64,000 nt of DNA from Leptobrachium leishanense (Eukaryota > Chordata > Amphibia > Anura > Megophryidae), in assembly GCA_009667805.1 (NCBI GenBank), contig CM019067.1:163977073-164041072 (forward strand), read 5' to 3'. The notes beneath the pieces were generated by a model that saw only the letters and a program-made list of their open reading frames with translations, made no database searches and had not been told where the DNA came from. The first letter of the stretch is position 1, and every line of letters begins with the position of its first letter. This document shows positions 11,458 to 22,814 of the stretch, piece by piece. A program made the translations under genes and the position numbers.

Positions 11458-11732
11458 ACGGTTAGGGGTAGGGTTAGGGGTAGGGTTAGGGTTAGGGTTA
11501 GGGGTAGGGTTAGGGGTAGGGTTAGGGGTAGGTTAGGGTTAGGGTTAGGGGTAGGGTTAGGGTTAGGGTTAGGGGTAGGGTTAGGGGTAGGGTTAGGGGT
11601 AGGGTGAGGGGAGGGTTAGGGTTAGGGGTAGGGTTAGGGTTAGGGGTAGGGTTAGGGGTAGGGTTAGGGGGGGGGGGTTAGGGGTAGGGTTAGGGTTAGG
11701 GGTAGGGTTTAGGGTAGGTTAGGGTTCTAAGG
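11458..11732 (+). repeat. Interstitial telomere-like array (TTAGGG / TTAGGGGTAGGG)
   Basis: About 275 bp of TTAGGG mixed with the longer step TTAGGGGTAGGG. The G-rich strand is the plus strand. Most units are exact, with a run of nine or so G near 11668. The array lies wholly inside the piggyBac-like element, between its hairpin chain and the transposase start. Confidence 0.9.
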
Positions 11733-12167
11733 GCAGGGTCATCTTGGGCTGAGTGGGATGTTCCTAGCCTGCCTCATCAGAGAGGCAGGCTAGCAACATC
11801 CAATCAGAAGTTAGAAAAAATCAAAATAAAATTTCTAATTTGTCAGGTCAGGTCAATATTTTGTAAATATTGGCTCTGACCTCTGTGATTCTCCCTCCCT
11901 CTCCTCACTTGTGTTTTGGTGAGCGAGAGAGAGAGATCAGATTTGACAGGTTAGGAGATTTTAGTGAGATTTAGTGAGATTAGAAAAATTGAGGCAGATT
12001 TAGAGAGATTTTAGGGAGATTTAGAAGAATTGAGGCAGGTTTAGATGATTTAGAGAGATTTAGGTGTTTATTTGTATTTTCTTGTGAAACCCAACGGTTC
12101 TTCTAAGAACCAACAATCCGCTTATATATATATAATAATTATAAAATTTTATAATCTATTATATATA

Positions 12168-12828
12168 ATGTCTGAGAGGGTGTACAGCGCCGAGGAGGCA
12201 TATGCCATCCTGGCGTCAGAATCTGAGGCATCTGCGTCAGACTCAGACCCTCATTTCGACCCCGCTACTGCTCAGAGACGTCGCTAGATACATTATCTAC
12301 GCTGGCTGATGTATCTAGTGATGGTTTCTGATGCAGATCCTGGGTCACCACCTGCCAGCAGGGACGCAGCAGCTCCAGCTGAGGAGTGGTAGTGCCTCAT
12401 CGCCAGAGGCCAGATATCCCTCCTTTCACGGCAAATCCTGGCATCAATATTGATGTTGCAGGATTTTACCGCCACACAGTTTTTGCAGGTGTTTATGGGG
12501 GATGATTTGTTGGGCCACATCGTGGCCCAATCAAATCTGTATGCCCATCAGCATTGTGCTGCGAAGCCAGACTCCTACTTGCAAGGCAGCAATGGACCCC
12601 GCTAGATGTGCCAGAATTTCTGAAATTCTGGGCACTTACTATGCTGAGGGCATCATAAAGAAGCCCTCAATTCGCTCCTACTGGAGCAGTAGCCCCATCT
12701 GCTTAACCCCCCATTTACCCCAATCAATGTCACGTAGAAGGTATGAAAACATTTTGCGTTTCATGCACTTCAGTGACAACAGCCTGTGCCCCCCTAGAGA
12801 GCATCCCCAGTTTGACAGGCACCAGACT
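12168..12828 (+). pseudogene. piggyBac transposase, N-terminal part, frameshifted
   Basis: Starts MSERVYSAEEAYAIL with an acidic, serine-rich N-terminus (ASESEASASDSD), usual for piggyBac/PGBD4-like proteins. After stops and shifts near 12285-12500 it continues with IPPFTANPGINIDVAGFY, GDD-type block, NLYAHQHCAAKPDSY, the KKPSIRSYWSS block, and MSRRRYENILRFMHFSDNS and PPREHPQFDR. These are the expected family blocks in order. Homology then stops at about 12828, where satellite DNA takes over, before any of the three catalytic aspartates. The protein cannot be active. Confidence 0.8.
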
Positions 12829-12885
12829 TTTAACATTTTATTCGTACATTTTTTATGTTCTACAATTGGTGCTGTATTTTGCCAA

Positions 12886-15800
12886 AATCTTTGCACACCT
12901 ATGCATGGGGGGCATGGGTGTACTCAGGAGATCTTGCAGAAAACAACCTGGAGAGTTTTCATGCAGTAACAAACAACAGTGTCTCCTAAATCACAGTCCA
13001 AATCTAATGTGGGCGTAAAAATCTGAAAATTGAAAAATTACCGCCACACACCTTCTCAAATGTTTGGATAAAACCGTTGCATCCATGGCATCAAAGCACT
13101 CCATATGCAATACCTTGGGGTGTCAACATAACAAATATAAACAATTTTCTGGCAATAATTCAAACTGGGGTATGCGGTAGACCCAAAACCAAAGATAGGC
13201 CTAGCTGAAGAAATAATCTCAATTTCAACTCTAATGACAAAGTCATAAAAATTGTATTTGAACCTTCCCAAAATCCTGGCAAACCTATGCATGGGGGGCA
13301 TGGGTGTACTCAGGAGATCTTGCAGAAAACAACCTGGAGAGTTTTCATGCAGTAACAAACAACAGTGTCTCCTAAATCACAGTCCAAAACTACTGTGGGC
13401 GTAAAAATCTGAAAATTGAAAAATTACCGCCACACACCTTCTCAATGTTTTGGGCTAAAACCGTTGCATCCATGGCATCAAAGCACTCCATATGCATACC
13501 TTGGGGTGTCAACATAACAAATATAAACAATTTTCTGGCAATAATTCAAACTGGGGTATGCGGTAGACCCAAAACCAAAGATAGGCCTAGCTGAAGAAAT
13601 AATCTCAATTTCAACTCTAATGACAAAGTCATAAAAATTGTATTTGAACCTTCCCAAAATCCTGGCAAACCTAATGCATGGGGGCATGGGTGTACTCAGG
13701 AGATCTTGCAGAAAACAACCTGGAGAGTTTTCAATGCAGTAACAAACACAGTGTCTCCTAAATCACAGTCCAAAACTGATGTGGGTGTGAAAATGAAAAA
13801 TGACCACAAACTGTATCCAATTTGTTTGGAGGCAAACGGATGCATCCATAGCATAAAACACTCCATTTACAATACTTTGGGGTGTTAGCTTACCAAATAT
13901 ATGCACGTTCATAAAACTGGGTTATGTAAAAAGGCCCCTAAAAAGAAATAAGCAAAGAAGATACTGTATGTCAAATTAGAAAATTGACAAGCACATGTCA
14001 AAGATTGGCGTAGCACCCCAAAAACAACAGAACAAATCTATAATATGGGTGGTATCAATTTACTCAGAAGATGTTGCTGAACATATTTTGGGGTGTTTTT
14101 TGGCAGTAACCCATAACTGGATTTGACAATTCCATGCCTAAAGTACAATGTGTGTGAAAAAATAACACAAAAAGTGACTACCTGAAAGTTTGACATAGAG
14201 CTAGTGCATGGAAAGTGTTAAAATACAACTCTTTGAAGCACCCTAGGGTGTGCCCTTTCTAAAAATATATGGTTTGATGGGGTAAATTATTTGGCCGGCT
14301 TCAAAAATGTCCCAAATAGGACATGGTGCATGATGACGAAATGTGAAAATTCCAAGTTGGAAAACTGAAATGCGCACCCCCCAAATAAGGCCTATTAGCC
14401 CCCAAATGACCCAACATACCTATACTTGGGTGGTATCAATTTACTCAGAAGATGTTGCTGAACATATTTTGGGGTGTTTTTTGGCAGTAACCCATAACTG
14501 GATTTGACAATTCATGCCTAAAGTACAATGTGTGTGAAAAAATAACACAAAAAGTGACTACCTGAAAGTTTGACATAGAGCTAGTGCATGGAAAGTGTTA
14601 AAATACAACTCTTTGAAGCACCTAGGGTGTGCCTTTCTAAAAATATATGGTTTGATGGGGTAAATTACTTTGGCCGGCTTCAAAAATGTCCCAAATAGGA
14701 CATGGGTGCATGATGACGAAATGTGAAAATTCCAAGTTGGAAAACTGAAATGCGCACCCCCCAAATAAGGCCTATTAGCCCCCAAATGACCCGACATACC
14801 TATACTTGGGTGGTATCAATTTACTCAGAAGATATTGCTGAACATATTTTGGGGTTTTTTTGGCAGTAACCCATAACTGGATTTGACAATTCATGCCTAA
14901 AGTACAATGTGTGTGAAAAAATAACACAAAAAGTGACTACCTGAAAGTTTGACATAGAGCTAGTGCATGGAAAGTGTTAAAATACAACTCTTTGAAGCAC
15001 CCTAGGGTGTGCCCTTTCTAAAAATATATGGTTTGATGGGGGTAAATTACTTTGGCCGGCTTCAAAAATGTCCCAAATAGGACATGGGTGCATGATGACG
15101 AAATGTGAAAATTCCAAGTTGGAAAACTGAAATGCGCACCCCCCAAATAAGGCCTATTAGCCCCCAAATGACCCGACATACCTATACATGGGTGGTATCA
15201 ATTTACTCAGAAGATGTTGCTGAACATAATTTTGGGGTGTTTTTTGGCAGTAACCCATAACTGGATTTGACAATTCATGCCTAAAGTACAATGTGTGTGA
15301 AAACATAACACAAAAAGTGACTACCTGAAGTTTGACATAGAGCTAGTGCATGGAAAGTGTTAAAATACAACTCTTTGAAGCACCCTAGGGTGTGCCCTTT
15401 CTAAAAATATATGGTTTGATGGGGGTAAATTACTTTGGCCGACTTCAAAAATGTCCCAAATAGGACATGGGTGCATGATGACGAAATGTGAAAATTCAAA
15501 GTTGGAAAACTGAAATGCGCACCCCCCAAATAAGGCCTATTAGCCCCCAAATGACCCGACATACCTATACTTGGGTGGTATCAATTTACTCAGAAGATGT
15601 TGCTGAACATATTTTGGGGTGTTTTTTGGCAGTAACCCATAACTGGATTTGACAATTCATGCCTAAAGTACAATGTGTGTGAAAAAATAACACAAAAAGT
15701 GACTACCTGAAAGTTTGACATAGAGCTAGTGCATGGAAAGTGTTAAAATACAACTCTTTGAAGCACCCTAGGGTGTGCCCTTTCTAAAAATATATGGTTT

Positions 15801-16790
15801 GATGGGGGTAAATTACTTGGCCGGCTTCAAAAATGTCCCAAATAGGACATGGGTGCATGATGACGAAATGTGAAAATTCCAAGTTGGAAAACTGAAATGC
15901 GCACCCCCCAAATAAGGCCTATTAGCCCCCCAATGACCCGACATACCTATACATGGGTGGTATCAATTTACTCAGAAGATGTTGCTGAACATATTTTGGG
16001 GTGTTTTTTGGCAGTAACCCATAACTGATTTGACAATTCATGCCTAAAGTACAATGTGTGTGAAAAAATAACACAAAAAGTGACTACCTGAAAGTTTGAC
16101 ATAGAGCTAGTGCATGGAAAGTGTTAAAATACAACTCTTTGAAGCACCCCGGGTGTGCCCTTTCTAAAAATATATGGTTTGATGGGGGTAAATTACTTTT
16201 GGCCGCTTCAAAAATGTCCCAAATAGGACATGGGTGCATGATGACGAAATGTGAAAATTCCAAGTTGGAAAACTGAAATGCGCACCCCCCAAATAAGGCC
16301 TATTAGCCCCCAAATGACCCGAATACCTAAATACATGGGTGGTATCAATTTACTCAGAAGATGTTGCTGAACATATTTTTGGGTGTTTTTTGGCAGTAAC
16401 CCATACTGATTTGACAATTCATGCCTAAAGTACAATGTGTGTGAAAAAATAACACAAAAAGTGACTACCTGAAAGTTTGACATAGAGCTAGTGCATGGAA
16501 AGTGTTAAAATACAACTCTTTGAAGCACCCTAGGGTGTGCCCTTTCTAAAAATATATGGTTTGATGGGGTAATTACTTTGGCCGGCTTCAAAAATGTCCC
16601 AAATAGGACATGGGTGCATGATGACGAAATGTGAAAATTCCAAGTTGGAAAACTGAAATGCGCACCCCCCAAATAAGGCCTTTTAGCCCCCAAATGACCC
16701 GACATACCTATACTTGGGTGGTATCAATTTACTCAGAAGATGTTGCTGAACATATTTTGGGGTGCTTTTTGGCAGTAAACCTTAAAGTTC
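12886..16790. repeat. About ten 375-387-bp tandem monomers inside the piggyBac element
   Basis: Two subfamilies of one ancestral monomer. The first has landmarks ATGCATGG at 12901, 13287 and 13674 (period 386-387). A transition monomer leads to the second, with GGTGGTATC at 14048, 14429, 14809, 15191, 15574, 15956, 16338 and 16717 (period 379-383). The subfamilies share 'tactcag(g/a)agat(c/g)ttgc' and 'gcagtaac' at the same phase. Small open frames here repeat with the monomer and are not genes. Confidence 0.92.
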
Positions 16791-17447
16791 ACAGTACATG
16801 TATTCTTAAATTGCGTTCAAAAAAAAAATCACCAAATTTTTTTTTTTTCTCAAACTTTGGCATAGATTTGTGGTAAAATGGTTTGCATGGAAAGAGTCAA
16901 AATACCCCAAGTTAATACCTTGATTTGTGTACTTTAAAAAAATATGTATATTGTGGCGGGTTATTCAGGAATTAGTGACAGATATCAGTGTTACAATGTC
17001 ACTATCACTAGTTTTGAAAATAAACTCTTTGGAAATGGCAAAGTGCTACTTGCACTTATTGTTGCATAAAATAAGGAAAAAAGCGAGGAATATGTAAACA
17101 TTGGTATTGCTAAATCAGTACTAAATTTAGAAACTACTAAGGAATTAATTTTTTTGACGGTTGTTGATACATAAGAAATTTTGGTGGTCAAAGTTCGAAA
17201 AGTGGTGTTTTTTCAATTTTTGTGTCATATTTCACAATATTTTTTATAGTAAATTATATGAAATGATGAAAAAATGGTATCTTTATAAAGTCCATTTAGT
17301 GACGAGAAAACAGTGTGTAAAATATGTGTGGGTTACATAAAACGAGTAAGAGGAAAATTTGACGTAAACACTAAGAGCGCAGAAACGTAAAAACAGCAGC
17401 GGTCACGAACGGACGGATTCGTGTAAAACCGCCCGGTCACTAAGGGG
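16791..17447. other. AT-rich right subterminal region of the piggyBac-like element
   Basis: No gene. The last 60 bases (CAGCAGCGGTCACGAACGG, ACCGCCCGGTCACTAAGGGG) form the right terminus. About 350 bp of this end is matched, in reverse orientation, by 53695-54053, which identifies a shared transposon family. Confidence 0.75.
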
Positions 17448-17672
17448 TTAAGGGAATATTATATCAATGTGGGACTTATGCATTGGATGGATAATCACAG
17501 AACCATCTAAATATTGAATAATACATGGCTGGAGCATTCCAGCCTTTCTGCTCAATTGTGTTAGAATTTAGAATACGTTGTACAGAAGCCATGATGGAGG
17601 TAGTCTTAGTCTGTACTATTGATCTATTCTTTAGGTTATTGTTTAGGGGGTGATGCAATAAGTTATGGAGAT
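17448..17672. other. End of tandem unit 2, then unique DNA
   Basis: 17452-17486 completes copy 2 of the hammerhead-bearing unit. From about 17487 the sequence is unique and ends with TAAGTTATGGAGAT (17659-17672), the left target duplication of the next insertion. Confidence 0.6.
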
Positions 17673-19293
17673 ACATAAATACAGAAAAAATGGCGTTGCG
17701 CCCATACTCACCGGAGCGGCAGCAACTGCCAGGAGTAACAACCCAGTTAATGTATAAAACATAACAAGGAAAAAAGGTGTCATCTGCGCTCGTTTCTATG
17801 TGTTCCATGTACAACAAAACTGAGGTTTTTGTTTGTTTCAATGGCCATTGCAACGTAAGCTCACTCGCCACTTCACGGCACCTCTTTACAGAGTGAGTAC
17901 CTAACAAATGTACCAAAAGTCCACTCTACTGAGCAGCTCCAAGCCCCTCCTGCTGCTTTTCAGCCAAGGAGAGGCAGAGATATGGTGGGTTTTATTTATA
18001 CACGCACCAAACACTTCCCATATGGGATTAAAAACAAAAACATGGAAAGAGGAACAGCTGCAGAACGACGGACTGGTGTTACAAGCATGATATACATAAA
18101 TACAGAAAAAATGGCGTTGCGCCCATACTCACCGGAGCGGCAGCAACTGCCAGGAGTAACAGCCCAGTTAATGTATAAAACATAACAAGGAAAAAAGGTG
18201 TCAAATGGGAAGTGTTTGGTGCGTGTATAAATAAAACCCACCATATCTATGCCTCTCCTTGGCTGAAAAGCAGCAGGAGGGGCTTGGAGCTGCTCAGTAC
18301 AGCGGCCTTTTGGTACATTTGTTAGGTACTCACTCTGTAAAGAGGTGCCGTGAAGTGGCGAGTGAGCTTACGTTGCAATGGCCATTGAAACAAACAAAAA
18401 CCTCAGTTTTTCAATACAGAAAATGAATGCACATGCTACTATATATCATTTTGTCACATAGCATATGGTTTGTAACACATCTTAAGCATTACGCATCATC
18501 TCCATAACTTAACAAGGAAAAAAGGTGTCATCTGCGCTCGTTTCTATGTGTTCCATGTACAACAAAACTGAGGTTTTTGTTTGTTTCAATGGCCATTGCA
18601 ACATAAGCTCACTCGCCACTTCACGGCACCTCTTTACAGAGTGAGTACCTAACAAATGTACCAAAAGGCCGCTCTACTGAGCAGCTCCAAGCCCATCCTC
18701 CATTTATACACGCACCAAACACTTCCCATTTGAGATTAAAAACAAAAACATGGAAAGAGGAACAGCTGCAGAACGACGGACTGGAGTTACTGGTGTTCAA
18801 TAAACAAAAACCTCAGTTTTGTTGTACATGGAACACATAGAAACGAGCGCAGATGACCCCTTTTTTCCTTGTTATGTTTTATACATTAACTGGGCTGTTA
18901 CTCCTTGCAGTTGCTGCCACTCCGGTGAGTATGGGCGCGACGCCATTTTTTCTGTATTTATGTATATCATGCTTGTAACACCAGTCCGTCGTTCTGCAGC
19001 TGTTCCTCTCTCCATGTTTTTGTTTTTAATCCCAAATGGGAAGTGTTTGGTGCGTGTATAAATAAAACCCACCATATCTCTGCCTCTCCTTGGCTGAAAA
19101 GCAGCAGGAGGGGCTTGGAGCTGCTCAGTAGAGCGGCCTTTTGGTACATTTGTTAGGTACTCACTCTGTAAAGAGGTGCCGTGAAGTGGCGAGTGAGTTT
19201 ACGTTGCAATGGCCATTGAAACAAACAAAAACCTCAGTTTTGTTGTACATGGAACACATAGAAACGAGCGCAGATGACACCTTTTTTCCTTGT
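17673..19293. mobile_element. Repeat U cluster, rearranged in direct and inverted copies
   Basis: An insertion flanked by the perfect 14-bp duplication TAAGTTATGGAGAT (17659-17672 and 19294-19307). The first unit (17673-18091) is complete; a truncated direct copy follows (to about 18203), then an inverted copy (to about 18411), a piece of copied right flank (18413-18511), a further direct copy, and a long inverted copy. Landmarks are ATGGCGTTGCGCCC, CTCACTCGCCACTTCACGG, and CACGCACCAAACACTTCCC. U has no recognisable protein. The small open frames on both strands are mirror images of the repeat, not genes. Confidence 0.75.
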
Positions 19294-19392
19294 TAAGTTA
19301 TGGAGATGATGCGTAATGCTTAAGATGTGTTACAAACCATATGCTATGTGACAAAATGATATATAGTAGCATGTGCATTCATTTTCTGTATT
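18413..19392. repeat. Palindrome that includes copied flanking DNA
   Basis: 18413-18511 is the inverse of 19295-19392. The latter lies partly outside the U insertion (19308 onward), so the inverted duplication happened after the insertion. The arms continue into U from both sides and meet at about 18800. The left arm lacks about 50 bp around 18690, and the right arm carries extra U sequence. Confidence 0.8.
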
Positions 19393-20205
19393 AGTTGACA
19401 GTCATGCAGTGCAGTAAAGTATCAGAAATTAAAAAGCCAACAAGCTGACGAATGGGGTAAAGGGGTAAAAAAAAAACACTGCAAAAAAACTACTGTACGA
19501 AAATATCTGGAAATAATATAATAATATATCAGGTCCTATGAATAATAATAAAAAGGTCTGTTACAAAGGAAATACCGCTATTTAAAAAAAAATCAGTTAA
19601 AACCATTTCGCTGAAAAAAATCCCCAAAAATGCCTAAAAAAATCATTAAAAAAAAAAGAGACTTTTTGCCGAAAGTGAAAAGTATAAACGGTTGAATAAA
19701 TATTTAATAAAAATGGGAGTAATTTTTACATTGAAACCTATGGGATTCGCCTGATTAAACTTCTAGAATGAAACCACTGAAAATCAGAGCATTTCACTAA
19801 CATTTCGGTGCTCTCTGAATAGATTAACCATTAATTCTCTGTGGGGAGTTCACTGCTGGCGAACAGTACTGTATTTTGCTGGCAATTCGACAATATTTGG
19901 CAAACTACCTGGTTTTTGAATAGCCGAATGGCCATGAAATTGCACCTTACGGGGAAATTCACAGTTCGGTGCAAGTTCGGAGCTGTCAGGGGTCCTTACC
20001 GCTGGCCCTGGGTTGCGCTCCAGTCCCGGGCAAAGGCGGGCATGCCGACGCTATTAGCATCCATCCTCCTCCCTCGTGTCCCAACTACAGAATGAACCGC
20101 GTGTGAGCGCGCTTTCCCGGGCTATCAGAGAACGCTGTATGTGATGACGCTCAGAACGGTCGACGGCGGTTCCGCACGTCATCAGGGACCGCCCGGGGGG
20201 TTCTC

Positions 20206-20214
20206 TATAAAAAA
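20206..20214 (+). promoter_or_regulatory. TATA box of the solo LTR
   Basis: TATAAAAAA in a GC-rich context, as expected for the U3/R boundary of an LTR. Transcription would start about 25-30 bases downstream. Confidence 0.6.
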
Positions 20215-20298
20215 GACAGCTGAAAGATAGTTCAGTACTAGCTTATTCTAGTCTGTTGCGCTGGTTTTGTTTATTTTGTTCCTGTGATACCGTGACTC

Positions 20299-20470
20299 TG
20301 ACTTCTGCCTGGATATACTACTACGCTGACTGCCTTAAGCCCTCAACTTCTGCCTGGATATACTACTACGCTGACTGCCTTAACCCCTCGACTTCTGCCA
20401 TGATATATTACTACGCTGACTGCTTTAATCCCTTGATTGCTGCTTGGATATATTACTACACTTTATACCA
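20299..20470 (+). repeat. Four 45-46-bp direct repeats in the LTR
   Basis: ACTTCTGCCTGGATATACTA begins at 20300, 20346 and 20391, with a diverged fourth copy at about 20435. Divergence rises toward the 3' end. Confidence 0.88.
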
Positions 20471-20570
20471 CTCAGCTATATGTATATCTTGCATATTGGT
20501 TCCTACTCCGCTACCGCTACGTGCAACCCTGACAGGAGTCAATTCGGCTCTCTCTGAATAACCCCTTAAA

Positions 20571-21562
20571 TTTTTGAAAAATTTATCATGTAGTCATGAA
20601 CAGACGGTGGATACCAACTCAAAATAAGCTCATCAAATAAAGGAAATAGTCGAGATGGAAAGGAATGCTGTATTAAAAAAATACCCCCCTTTGCCTTTAA
20701 ATAATTAGGTAGATGACCAATTTTTTTAATTATTATTTTAGGTGATTTTGCTCTTTTCTCCATCAGAGCATGCGGCTCTACCTCTTCAGCTAAGTACTTC
20801 CAAAATCCTGAAGTCCCTGCAGCTCCAATGCAATTTGTGCAACATAGGCAACACAGATTGCTCTTCACTCGGGACCTGTGCACTTTGTGCATGCACGTTC
20901 CATAGCTCCTGAGCAGAATGATGGATCAGAGCACAAAACCCATCCATTGGCTGCCTCTCTAAGGATACTGGCTATCGCTGAAAATAATGGCCAGGACTGT
21001 GGGGCCAAAATCACCTTTCAGTCAAAATAATGAAGCCTTGTCTATAGTATATGACCTGTCTAACTGAATAACACAATCCAGGTGCCTGATTAAGAAGTAC
21101 AAGAGAAACTCTACACCTATTTTTCACACCCATTCCAGAATTGTGCTGCTAAGTCCCCACTTTCTAACATGATATATGGTGTTGACACATGGCAATCTGT
21201 ATTTCTGGAACAAATTGACTCCCATCAAAGAGTGTACTTATACCTCAAGTCTACGCCATATGAATAGAAATGCTTCTAGTTTTCTTGCTGTCAAGCTCAC
21301 TCCAGTCTAGGGATTTGCTTCTGTCTTTCAGACAACAGACTGGATATTGAGACACGGTTTCCCTAAAGCACTTCCCCATCCACAATCTTGTATTGTAAAG
21401 CAGAAGCTTCTTTGTTGAAGATGCCCCACTATGTTCATATATAAGTCTATGTGATCACCAAATGGCCTTTCAGTAGATGGTGGGAAAATAAATCTTCAGT
21501 ACTTACTGAAAAATATAGACATATTTGGATGATTCTGACATCTCATAAACCCCATAGATGGT
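20571..21562. other. No gene recognised
   Basis: A 108-residue open frame on the minus strand (20566-20892) has no family motif I recognise and no neighbouring exons, so I do not call it. The rest is unique DNA. Confidence 0.45.
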
Positions 21563-21570
21563 TTTATGAC

Positions 21571-22666
21571 TAGGGATGAGCTGTTCGGTTCGATGAGCTC
21601 GGAGTTCGACTCGAACATTGGCAGTTTGAATGTTCGCGAACTTCGAACTTTTTGGCGTGTTCGGTTCGAGTTCAAAATTTTTTTGTTTTAAAAAAGTATA
21701 AAAAATGCTTTAAAAAATGCTAAAAAATCTAGAAATAAAGAGACTCTTTACTGTAGAATATTATAAGCAACGGTTTATTAGATATTGAATTAAAAAACTA
21801 CCTAATGTCATCTACTATAGGTGCAAAGATTCTCACCTCTAAATGACCTGTGCTCTCAAACGGCGTAAACAACAGATGTTTAATTAGTGTTTAAAATAAC
21901 ATGTGCTTCTAGTTAGCAATTAGAATTTGATACAATGCTTGCAGACTGGGTGTGGCCTGCACATGTATGAACAAATACTGTGCTTGTTTTGAATTCTAAG
22001 AAGTGTTCATTTCTACTATATGATCCTCTCTGATATGCTGTTTAACCCCTTAAGGACCAGGGCTCTGTAAAGCCAATCATTAATGATGTAGATGTTACGT
22101 CATTTGTCATCAAGGGCTTAATAAAATCTTTATCACACTCCTTAGATTCAAACGTAATATTCCAGTATTTATATGTCGTGTACCTCTCCCGAAGGGCCTA
22201 TGTGAGCATACAATTATTATTGTGTTAGAAATGTCTATCTTAAAGTGTACAAGCTGAGTCCCTAGAGTCTCTGACTATCCATTGTCACATATACCTTGCT
22301 TTATACATATAAAGCCCCGTTCACACTGCGATTTGAAAGTCGCACGATTTTCCACGTGATTTTCATATTCGCGACATAGTGCGATAATGTTGCACGATGT
22401 CACGCGACGTCGTGGTTTTGTGCGATTTTTGAAAAGCACCTCCAATGCAAATCGCAAAATCGCAGATAGCAAATCTCAAAAAAAGGGTCATGTACCAGTG
22501 ACATGCTACTGCGACGCGCGACGTCGCGCGGCAAGATGTGAACAGCTCCATTGAAATGCACTGGAGAAGCTACACAGTGCGACGTCGCGCGGATTTTGCT
22601 GTGACGTCATTGAAATTGATCGAGTTCGAATGCGAACCGAACACTGGGGTGTTCGGCTCATCCCTA
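21571..22666. mobile_element. hAT non-autonomous element A, 1.1 kb
   Basis: Perfect 8-bp target duplication TTTATGAC (21563-21570, 22667-22674). The ends are TAGGGATGAGCTGTTCGG and its inverse GTTCGGCTCATCCCTA. The interior is chimaeric. It holds a piece shared with the GGGTTATTC MITEs (AGAGACTCTTTACTG, near 21740), a TTAACCCCTTAAGGACC start typical of the TTAA family (near 22043), and a GTCGCGCG-rich block (22310-22610). It shares its terminal sequence with element B next to it and has no transposase. Confidence 0.88.
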
Positions 22667-22814
22667 TTTATGACCATGTTTACTTTGTTTTCACATTGAG
22701 GGTAGGGATGAGCCGAACACCCCCGTGTTCGGTTCGCATTCGAACTCGAACAATTTCGAAAGTTCAAGTTTGAACTCAAACACGAAAGGAACTCAATGCA
22801 AGTAAATGGGAGTC

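Larger units (their letters stand above)
10896..17447 (+). mobile_element. piggyBac-like element with satellite cargo, 6.55 kb
   Basis: A DNA transposon bounded by TTAA at 10892-10895 and 17448-17451. The ends are imperfect inverted repeats: left CCCCTTAAGGACCGAGG, right (reverse complement) CCCCTTAGTGACCGGGC. Inside, in order: a chain of hairpins, a TTAGGG-like array, the start of a piggyBac transposase, a 380-bp satellite array, and an AT-rich right subterminal region. The DDD catalytic part of the transposase is missing, so it could move only with enzyme supplied in trans. The right end also occurs at 53695 and the left end (inverted) at 54917. The uninterrupted target is preserved at 9901-9904. 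Confidence 0.85.
19984..20534 (+). mobile_element. Solo LTR
   Basis: A 551-bp sequence starting TGTCAGG and ending CCTGACA, flanked by GGAGC (19979-19983) and GGAGT (20535-20539), a 5-bp target duplication with one change. It has a TATA box (TATAAAAAA, 20206-20214). Four imperfect 45-bp repeats lie downstream of it. TG...CA ends, TATA box and short duplication identify an LTR left by recombination. A Gypsy-type origin is likely but unproven because no internal region remains. Confidence 0.8.
19480..20570. mobile_element. MITE fragment of the GGGTTATTC family, split by a solo LTR
   Basis: The left part (about 19480-19983) matches 39950-40480 in order (AAACTACTG, GGTCCTATGAATAAT, AGAGACTTTTTGC, CCTATGGGATTCGCC). 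The right part is 20535-20570, ending CTCTCTGAATAACCCC, the family's terminal signature. The left terminus is missing or unrecognised. Confidence 0.65.

Noticed and set aside
11458..11732. True chromosome end
   Set aside because: It is flanked on both sides by one transposon whose TTAA duplication brackets it.
14558..16876. Several open frames (79-91 residues, both strands) with near-identical sequence
   Set aside because: They recur with the 381-bp monomer period and have no motif; they are by-products of the satellite array.
18819..19149. Apparent gene in the U cluster (MVGFIYTRTKHFP and similar)
   Set aside because: The same frames appear in every direct and inverted U copy; they reflect the repeat, and no protein family fits.
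20566..20892. 108-residue minus-strand open frame
   Set aside because: No recognisable domain, no partner exon, and no similarity visible to other elements in the window.
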